A DNA stretch of 64,000 nt from Kitasatospora aureofaciens (GTDB taxonomy: Bacteria; Actinomycetota; Actinomycetes; Streptomycetales; Streptomycetaceae). The stretch's first letter is position 1. Every line of letters begins with the position of its first letter. A model generated the notes under the pieces. The model was not told the origin of the DNA. It saw only the letters and a list, made by a program, of their open reading frames with translations, and ran no database searches. The stretch spans positions 1-64,000 of the forward strand of contig JODU01000009.1 in the NCBI GenBank assembly GCA_000720845.1, given 5' to 3'. Below are positions 58,477 to 64,000 of this stretch, one piece after another. The position numbers were made by a program, and so were the translations under genes.

Positions 58477-59546
58477 GCGAACTGCCCGGCACTCTCGCCG
58501 CCCTCGGCGGACTCCCCGGCGATCCGGGTGAACCCGGCGCGGGCGATGACGGCCTGCGACGCGGTGTTCCCCGGCTCGGTCGTCGCGAGCACGGACGTCA
58601 CCGCCTCCCGCCCCAGCGCCCACGCGGACAGGGCGCGCAGGGCCTCGGTCGCGTAGCCGTTGCCCCGGGCCGCCTCGGCGAGGTCGTAGCCGATCTCCAC
58701 CCGGCCCTTCTCGTCCGGCACCCCGTGGAAGCCGATGCCGCCGACCGCGCGCCCGTCCTCGCGCCGGACGAGGACGAAGATCCCCCACACCGGGCGGTGG
58801 ACCCCCGTCTCGTAGGACTTCAGCAGCATTCCGGCGGCGTCCCGGGTGCCCTGGAAGGGGCCGCCGTCGACCCATGTGAAGCCGCCGTCGCCGCCCGCGG
58901 TGAGGTCGGCGGCGGCAGCGGGCGTGAGGCCCTGGAGGGTGAGCCGTTCGGCCGGGATCACCAGGTTGTTGCGCCAGCGCCACTCGGTGACCGGGGCCCG
59001 TCCGGGCAGGTCGCCGCGGCCGGTGGCCCACAGCAGGGTGCGCCAGGGGTCGGTGTCGGGCCGGACGTGCGGGAAGAGCCGGGCCAGGAGGTCCGCGCAC
59101 CGCTCGGCGGGCGGCTCGTAGGCCAGCCCGAGACCTTCGGCGATGTCGTGCGTGTGCAGGAACACCTCGGTGATCCCCATCGCGGCGAAGCCCTCGCGGT
59201 CCGCGCTGCGGAAGGGGTACGGGTGGAAGGCCCGGACCTCCCGCGGGGTGGTGCGCAGGGTGGCGGCGAGCAGTGCGCCGGTCGTCTCGACGACCTGGAG
59301 GAGGCCCTTGTTGCCGGTGCCCTCGTCGAGGGTGATCTCGAAGGGCACGTACCCCTCGGTGGCGCGTCCGGCCAGCTGGCCGGCGTAGGTGATGAGGTCG
59401 CCCGCGATGTGCTCCGCCGTGGTCCGGCAGCTCCACTCCAGCCGTCCGGCCCGCGCCGCCTCCCAGTCCCGGTCCGTCGCCGTCCGCAGCAGCGCGACGG
59501 CGCCCGCCACGGCCTCTTCGACCTGTTCCCCGCCCAGTGTCCGCAT
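58458..59546 (-). CDS. Mycothiol-type DinB (MDMPI) domain-GNAT acetyltransferase fusion
   Basis: A 362-residue protein. Residues about 5-180 resemble the DinB/maleylpyruvate-isomerase fold (TDRDWEAARAGRLEWSCRTT AEHIAGDL, then HPYPFRSADREGF and EVFLHTHDIAEGLGL), with histidines placed as in thiol-dependent S-transferases. Residues about 210-362 are a RimJ/RimL-type GNAT (VEIGYDLAEAARGNGYATEA). The long open frame upstream of ATG 59546 belongs to the HD-protein gene. Substrates unknown. Confidence 0.85.
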   Translation of the reverse strand: MRTLGGEQVEEAVAGAVALLRTATDRDWEAARAGRLEWSCRTTAEHIAGDLITYAGQLAGRATEGYVPFEITLDEGTGNKGLLQVVETTGALLAATLRTTPREVRAFHPYPFRSADREGFAAMGITEVFLHTHDIAEGLGLAYEPPAERCADLLARLFPHVRPDTDPWRTLLWATGRGDLPGRAPVTEWRWRNNLVIPAERLTLQGLTPAAAADLTAGGDGGFTWVDGGPFQGTRDAAGMLLKSYETGVHRPVWGIFVLVRREDGRAVGGIGFHGVPDEKGRVEIGYDLAEAARGNGYATEALRALSAWALGREAVTSVLATTEPGNTASQAVIARAGFTRIAGESAEGGESAGQFAYELRR

Positions 59547-59556
59547 GCCGGGCAGG

Positions 59557-60237
59557 CTAGACGTCCGGGGTGTCGGGGAGCGACAGCATTTCCAGCTCGC
59601 CGGTGAGGTTGTGGCGGGCGGTCGCCTCCCACTCCCGCCGTCCGTGCGGGGTGTGGAACAGGCTGGGCAGGGCGAGGAGCCGGCGCAGGATCGCGGCGCG
59701 GCCCTCGTGGAAGGCCGCGTTCGGCACGAAGTGGTACTCCTCGCGGACGGCCGCCGTGTACGCCGCGTACGCCGACGGCGGCGAGGCGAGGACCGCGAGG
59801 TCCGCGTCGCACAGCACCTGCCCGTCGCGGTCGTCGCCGTCCGGCGCGTGGCTGACGGTGAGCCGCACCAGCCGGGCCACCTCGGCGGTCTTCGCCGCCG
59901 GCACCCCGGCCTCGGGCAGGGCGCGCTCGGCGAGCCGGGCCGAGCGCTCCTCGTTCTCGGACCGGTCGGGCCGGTAGACGGCGTCGTGGAACCACGCGGC
60001 GAGCCGGACGACGTCCACGTCGTCTGCGTGCTCCGCCAGTACGTCGATGTGGTCCAGGACCGCGGTGAGGTGCGCCAGGGTGTGGTACCGCCGCTGGGGC
60101 TCCTGCCAGCGGGCGAGCAGGTCGTCGGCGTACGGCGCGGGGTCGGGGACGGGGGCGGCGCCGGGCGCCGTGCCGTGGGCGGTGGCTCCCGCCAGGGCGC
60201 GGGCGAAGCGGGAGCGCAGGGCGTCGAGGTCGGCCAT
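59557..60237 (-). CDS. HD-domain metal-dependent hydrolase
   Basis: A 226-residue protein with HD-type residues in RYHTLAHLTAVLDHIDVLAE, LAAWFHDAVYRPDRSENEER and LVRLTVSH..CDADLAVLAS. The group is annotated as predicted metal-dependent HD hydrolase of unknown substrate. Starts at ATG 60237 and ends ten bases before the GNAT fusion gene, so the two are likely co-transcribed. Confidence 0.88.
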   Translation of the reverse strand: MADLDALRSRFARALAGATAHGTAPGAAPVPDPAPYADDLLARWQEPQRRYHTLAHLTAVLDHIDVLAEHADDVDVVRLAAWFHDAVYRPDRSENEERSARLAERALPEAGVPAAKTAEVARLVRLTVSHAPDGDDRDGQVLCDADLAVLASPPSAYAAYTAAVREEYHFVPNAAFHEGRAAILRRLLALPSLFHTPHGRREWEATARHNLTGELEMLSLPDTPDV

Positions 60238-60338
60238 GGGCGCATTCTTCCAGATAATGTTCGTGATAGCTTCTAACCGAAGTGTCTGCGTTCCCGGCCG
60301 GGCGGGCCGGGCGGAAGTCGAGAGGCGGCGACCGGACC

Positions 60339-60989
60339 ATGCCCAAGGCGCGCACCAGCACCCCGCGCGAGCGGTACCGCACCCAGGTGCGCGCGGAGAT
60401 CAAGGAACACGCCTGGGAGCAGATCGCCACGGCGGGAGCCTCCGCGCTGTCCCTCAACGCGATCGCCAAGCGGATGGGCATGAGCGGGCCCGCGCTCTAC
60501 CGGTACTTCGACGGCCGCGACGAGCTGATCACGGAACTGATCAGGGACGCCTACCGCAGCCAGGCCGACACCTTCCGGGCGGCCGCCGAGGCCGGCGCCG
60601 ACCTGGCCGGTCTCGCGCACGCCCTGCGCTCCTGGGCCCTGGACGACCCGCAGCGCTACCTCCTCATCTTCGGCACCCCCGTCCCCGGCTACCGCGCCCC
60701 CGACGACATCACCGAGATCGCCGCCGAGACCATGGCGGTCATCGTCGACGCCTGTGCCGCGCTGCCGCCGTCGGAGGGCGCCGCCGACGTGTTCGACGCC
60801 CACCTCGACACCCACCGGCGGTGGGCGGGGGACCGTACGGCCGACCCGGCCGCCCTGCACCGCGCCCTGACCTTCTGGTCCCGGCTGCACGGCGTCCTGT
60901 CCCTGGAACTCGCCGGGCAGTTCACCGGCATGGGCTTCGACCCCGCCCTTCTCTTCGACGCCGAACTGAAGGACCTGCTGGGCCCCTAA
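60339..60989 (+). CDS. TetR-family transcriptional regulator
   Basis: A 216-residue regulator starting MPKARTSTPRERYRTQVRAE, with HTH ASALSLNAIAKRMGMSGPAL followed by YRYFDGRDELITE, and a TetR_C_13-like C-terminal domain (DPQRYLLIFGTPVPGYRAP, FTFWSRLHGVLSLEL-type ending). ATG at 60339 is chosen; upstream in-frame starts lie in the AT-rich spacer. It is followed after ten bases by a mycothiol-type DinB protein gene, a probable operon. Confidence 0.92.
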   Translation: MPKARTSTPRERYRTQVRAEIKEHAWEQIATAGASALSLNAIAKRMGMSGPALYRYFDGRDELITELIRDAYRSQADTFRAAAEAGADLAGLAHALRSWALDDPQRYLLIFGTPVPGYRAPDDITEIAAETMAVIVDACAALPPSEGAADVFDAHLDTHRRWAGDRTADPAALHRALTFWSRLHGVLSLELAGQFTGMGFDPALLFDAELKDLLGP

Positions 60990-60999
60990 CGTGGAGTCC

Positions 61000-61683
61000 A
61001 TGACGACTCCCGCAGACCTGCACGACGTACGCGACCCCGAGCTGCCCGGCCGGCTGCTGACCCTCGAACGCGACGCACTGGTGCCGCTGCTGCGCTCCCG
61101 CCCGGACGCGGACTTCGCGCTGCCGGTGGCCGCGTGTCCGGGCTGGACCGTGCGCGACATGCTGGCGCACTGCTCCAGCGCGCTGATCCGAGTGGTGGAG
61201 AAAAGCTTCGAGAAGGGCGTCTTCTCACCCGAGTGCAACGACCGCGACATCGCCGAACGCGCCGACTGGAGCAACGGCCGCGTCGTCGACGAGCTGGAAC
61301 GCGGCATGACCGAGGCCGGGCCGGTGATCGCCCGGGCGGACGGCGTGCTGGACGCCGTCGCGCTGGGCGAGTGGGTGCACGCCGGTGACGTACGGGTGAC
61401 CTTCGGCGAGCCGGGGGCGTACGCGGGGCGCGGGCTGCCGGAGGCGCTCGCGCTGCTCGCCTCCATCACCCGGGCGCGCGGTCACGTGCCGCTCCACGCC
61501 GACCTGGACGACCTCGACGAGCCGCTGAAGCTGGGCGAGGTGAGCGGTGAGCGGCCGCCGGGCCGGTACATCGGCGACGCCGCCACCCTCGTACGACTCT
61601 ACGCGGGCCGCCCGCTGGACGGCGCGGCGGGATACGAGCTGGCCGGGGTGGAGGCGGCGGAACTGAACATCTTCGGCGACTGA
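61000..61683 (+). CDS. Maleylpyruvate isomerase family mycothiol-dependent (DinB-fold) protein
   Basis: A 227-residue protein with the MDMPI N-terminal pattern PVAACPGWTVRDMLAHCSSA and a later LGEWVHAGDVRVTFGEPGAY, plus the C-terminal ATLVRLYAGRPLDGAAGYEL of the family. Likely a thiol S-transferase using mycothiol as cofactor. ATG 61000 has GGAG four bases upstream; a GTG at 60991 is possible. Confidence 0.88.
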   Translation: MTTPADLHDVRDPELPGRLLTLERDALVPLLRSRPDADFALPVAACPGWTVRDMLAHCSSALIRVVEKSFEKGVFSPECNDRDIAERADWSNGRVVDELERGMTEAGPVIARADGVLDAVALGEWVHAGDVRVTFGEPGAYAGRGLPEALALLASITRARGHVPLHADLDDLDEPLKLGEVSGERPPGRYIGDAATLVRLYAGRPLDGAAGYELAGVEAAELNIFGD

Positions 61684-61729
61684 GCGGCGACGCGGGGACC
61701 CGGGCCTGCCGTCGGGCGCGTAGTCTTGG

Positions 61730-61745
61730 ATTGGACTAGACCTGT
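61730..61745. promoter_or_regulatory. dre-like site upstream of cutC
   Basis: ATTGGACTAGACCTGT matches the DasR consensus AGTGGTCTAGACCACT at 12 of 16 positions, including the full CTAGACC core, 24 bases before the cutC start. Confidence 0.6.
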
Positions 61746-61768
61746 AGCAGGCCGACGAATGGGGTCCC

Positions 61769-62458
61769 ATGAGCAAGCGTGCAGTCCTGGAGGTGATCGC
61801 CCTCGACGCCGAGGACGCGGTCGCCGCCCAGGCCGGAGGCGCGGATCGCCTCGAACTGGTCACCGACATGGCGGCCGACGGACTCACCCCGTCGGCCGCG
61901 ACCGTCGCCGCGATCCGCGCCGCCGTCGACATCGACGTACGGGTGATGCTCCGGCTCGCGGACGGGTTCGCCGCCGGTGACGTCGAGCGTCTGACACGCG
62001 TCGCCGGTGAGATGCGGGAGGCCGGGGCCACGCAGTTCGTACTGGGGTTCCTCGACGCGGAGGGCGACGTGGACCTCGGCGCGGTGGAGCGGATCGCCGA
62101 GGTGCTGGACGGGTGCCGGTGGACCTTCCACCGGGCCATCGACCGCGCCGCGAACCGGGACGCGCTGCGCAAGCAGCTCGCGGACTTCCCGGGCCTGGAC
62201 ACGTACCTGACGGCCGGGGCGGCCGGCGGCGTGGACGACGGCCTGAACACGCTGCTCACCGAGGCGCGGCGGCGCGGCGAGCCGGGGTACGAGCAGCAGC
62301 TGCTGGTCGGCGGCGGACTGCGGCTCGACCACGTGCCGGGGCTGCTGGACGCGGGGATCGACGGCTTCCACATCGGCGGGGCGGCACGGCCCTCCGGGTG
62401 GGAGGGGCCGGTGTCGGCGGAGGCGGTGGCTGAGTGGCGGAGGGTGCTCGGACACTGA
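61769..62458 (+). CDS. cutC: CutC family TIM-barrel protein
   Basis: A 229-residue protein with the CutC pattern LEVIALDAEDAVAAQAGGAD followed by RLELVTDM, FVLGFLDAEGDVD, TFHRAIDRAANRDAL and GGLRLDHVPGLL. The family is annotated as copper homeostasis, but the direct evidence for copper binding is weak. A dre-like site upstream hints at amino-sugar control instead. Length is normal. It converges on the helicase gene across a long hairpin. Confidence 0.93.
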   Translation: MSKRAVLEVIALDAEDAVAAQAGGADRLELVTDMAADGLTPSAATVAAIRAAVDIDVRVMLRLADGFAAGDVERLTRVAGEMREAGATQFVLGFLDAEGDVDLGAVERIAEVLDGCRWTFHRAIDRAANRDALRKQLADFPGLDTYLTAGAAGGVDDGLNTLLTEARRRGEPGYEQQLLVGGGLRLDHVPGLLDAGIDGFHIGGAARPSGWEGPVSAEAVAEWRRVLGH

Positions 62459-62545
62459 GCGTTCGGCTTGTCCCGTACGCCTGCGCTGGTGCTCGCGGGG
62501 GGTGGGGAGCGCAGCCCGGCGTGGCGGGGTGCCGCTGCGCCCACC

Positions 62546-62596
62546 CGTGCCGCCTGGGGGTACCTCCCAGGCCGTTCGGGCCCTGGGGGAGGCACG
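62546..62596. terminator. Long imperfect hairpin between cutC and helicase genes
   Basis: The ends CGTGCC and GGCACG pair, and nested CTGGG/CCCAG repeats (62553-62570) and a GGGCCCTGGGGGAGG strand add internal stems. Outer arms GCCGCTGCG (62531-62539) and CGCAGCGGC (62603-62611) extend the structure. It lies between convergent genes and probably terminates both. Confidence 0.6.
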
Positions 62597-62612
62597 ACTG
62601 CCCGCAGCGGCG

Positions 62613-64000
62613 CTACGCCAGCTGCGGCGGCAGCTCCGTCGCGTGGGTCACGACGAGGCCCGAGACCGCTCGGGTCAGCGCCACGTACAGCCTGCGCAGT
62701 CCCGTCCGTTCGTCCGGTTCGCCGTCGACCACCGCCTGCGGCTCGTCCAGGACCACGTAGTCGTACTCCAGGCCCTTGGCCAGCGAGGCCGGGACCAGGG
62801 TCAGGCGGGTGGCGTGGGTGGTCTCCTCGCCGGGGCCGACGTGGCCGATCCCGGCCGCCGCCAGGGCCGCCGCCAGCTCCGGCACCCGCGCGTCGGCGGC
62901 GATCAGACCGACCGAGCCCTCCCGCTCCAGCAGCTCACGGCAGGCCGCCACCACGTCCGCCGCCCCGTCCGGGGCCGTACGGATGTCGAAGAAACCCGGG
63001 TTCTCGCGGATCGACGCGACCGGCGTCAGGCCCGGCGCGATGTGCGGCAGCAGCCGGGAGGCGTACGCGATGACGTCCGTCGGCACGCGGAAACCGGCCG
63101 TCAGCTCCTCGACCACCGCCTCGCCCTTCCCCAGGTGCCCCAGCGCCTCCGCCCAGCTCCGGGTCGCCCACGGCGTGGTGCCCTGCGCCAGGTCGCCGAG
63201 GACCGTCGCCGAGCCGGTGGTGCAGCGCCGGCCCACCGCGCGGTACTGCATCGGGGACAGGTCCTGCGCCTCGTCGAGGACCACGTGCCCGAGGGAGTGG
63301 GTGCGCTCGATCAGGTCGGTCGCCTCGTCGATCAGTACGGCGTCGGCCGGTGACCACTTGGCGGACTTCACCGAGCGGGCCGGCTTCACCCACAGCAGCG
63401 CCTTCTGCTCGTCCTCGGTGAGGACACCCGCGGCGTGCGCCGCGAGGAAGTCCGCGTCGGTGAGCAGCCGCAGCACCAGCCTGGCCGGGTCGACCTGCGG
63501 CCAGACCGACTTCACCAGCGCCTTCACGGCCGCGTTGCGCGCCACCGCGTTCTGCACCCGGTCGTCCGGCGCCTCGCCCGCCCGCTCCATCTGCACCAGC
63601 ACGGCGTGCGCGATCCGCTGCGGCAGCGCCTCGCGGGCGGCGCCGTAGCGGATGTCACGGGCGAGCAGCTCGCGGACGATCTCCTCCAGCTCGTACACCG
63701 GCACCCGCCAGCGGCGCGAGCCGCGCACCACGACGACGCCCTCGGCGGGTGGCGTGACGTGGGAGTAGAGGGCCCGGCGCAGCACCTCCGCCATCCGCGC
63801 GTCACCCTTGATCACCGCGGTCGCCGCCTCGTCCGTGCCGCGCACCTCGACGTGGGCGACCAGATCGTCGACGGTGGCCTGGCGGACCGTCAGCTCGCCG
63901 AGCGCCGGCAGCACCTGCTCGATGTAGTGCAGGAAGGACCGGTTCGGGCCGATGACCAGCGTGCCCGTGCGGGCCAGGCGCTCCCGGTGCGCGTACAGGA
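62613..64000 (-). CDS. UvrD/Rep-superfamily helicase, HelD-like (5' truncated by window)
   Basis: The frame continues past the window end, so only the C-terminal 462 residues are seen. They include RTGTLVIGPNRSFLHYIEQV, typical of HelD-type proteins, the Walker B/motif II HVVLDEAQDLSPMQYR, a glutamine-containing QGTTPWATRSW motif III and C-terminal motifs KGLEYDYVVLDEPQA and RRLYVALTRAVSGLVVTHA. HelD/HelR proteins remove stalled RNA polymerase and in Streptomyces some protect it from rifamycins. Which paralogue this is cannot be told without the N-terminal secondary-channel arm. Confidence 0.88.
   Translation of the reverse strand, partial: LYAHRERLARTGTLVIGPNRSFLHYIEQVLPALGELTVRQATVDDLVAHVEVRGTDEAATAVIKGDARMAEVLRRALYSHVTPPAEGVVVVRGSRRWRVPVYELEEIVRELLARDIRYGAAREALPQRIAHAVLVQMERAGEAPDDRVQNAVARNAAVKALVKSVWPQVDPARLVLRLLTDADFLAAHAAGVLTEDEQKALLWVKPARSVKSAKWSPADAVLIDEATDLIERTHSLGHVVLDEAQDLSPMQYRAVGRRCTTGSATVLGDLAQGTTPWATRSWAEALGHLGKGEAVVEELTAGFRVPTDVIAYASRLLPHIAPGLTPVASIRENPGFFDIRTAPDGAADVVAACRELLEREGSVGLIAADARVPELAAALAAAGIGHVGPGEETTHATRLTLVPASLAKGLEYDYVVLDEPQAVVDGEPDERTGLRRLYVALTRAVSGLVVTHATELPPQLA

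Noticed and set aside
1..64000. tRNA, rRNA, insertion sequence or prophage
   Set aside because: I found no cloverleaf with conserved T-loop, no rRNA landmarks, no transposase or integrase frame and no att-like direct repeats at gene edges.

Overview
The window is very GC-rich chromosomal DNA with strong third-position GC bias, frequent GTG/TTG starts and four-base stop/start overlaps. It carries Streptomyces hallmarks: an SsgA-family protein, a BldD-type box, DasR (dre) sites, an XRE/DUF397 pair, CIRCE before a GroEL ending in GGM/MDF residues, and rare TTA codons. From memory, the gene order resembles the Streptomyces coelicolor SCO4258-SCO4316 core region (cdgB, nagKA, thrC, groEL2, murQ). 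I could not run a search to confirm this. I see no tRNA, rRNA, insertion sequence, prophage or CRISPR array.

Layout. 1-8.4 kb is the edge of a contractile-injection-system (CIS) locus: a membrane-anchored ricin-type lectin (5' end missing), an AAA+ ATPase and a DUF4255 protein in a coupled operon, an atypical response regulator, and a giant LuxR/AAA regulator with decapeptide repeats and a TTA codon. 8.4-18.1 kb holds an antibiotic kinase-like protein, an MFS exporter coupled to a quinone oxidoreductase, an FAD oxidase, a pentapeptide-repeat protein, a two-gene operon encoding a protein that looks like a double histone fold, a TetR/zinc-ADH pair and a GNAT-Nudix fusion. 18.1-27 kb holds a lipoprotein M1 peptidase with a parS-like site at its start, a GlcG-type secreted protein, a two-component system, TerD, an ArfB-like hydrolase, a flavin reductase and the diguanylate cyclase gene cdgB with Crp-like and BldD-like sites.

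28-39 kb is sugar and sulfur metabolism: nagK-nagA-pfkB and a divergent orphan sugar-binding lipoprotein around two dre sites; otsB, otsA and gpgS (trehalose and glucosylglycerate); then a SAM-I riboswitch controlling a zinc-ribbon threonine-synthase paralogue coupled to a CysO-like sulfur carrier. 39-45 kb has a cold-shock gene, groEL2 behind two CIRCE elements, an old-yellow enzyme and a carboxylesterase. 44.7-55.6 kb is regulator-rich: DUF397/XRE, an apparently frameshifted gene, TetR/SDR around a perfect palindrome, a TTA-containing esterase, an SsgA-like protein, AraC, an XRE-NB-ARC-TPR protein, a truncated ECF41-type sigma factor and TetR. 55.7-64 kb has murQ and its RpiR regulator, small zinc-ribbon and DUF4031 proteins, mycothiol-type DinB/GNAT proteins, an HD hydrolase, TetR, cutC behind a dre-like site, and a HelD-like helicase cut by the window end.

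Two systems stand out. One is the histone-fold-doublet operon at 13994-15227. The other is the SAM-riboswitch/ThrC-like/sulfur-carrier operon at 37131-38885, which may make homocysteine rather than threonine. Amino-sugar genes recur (nagKA, orphan SBP, murQ, cutC), consistent with DasR and RpiR control of cell-wall-derived sugars.
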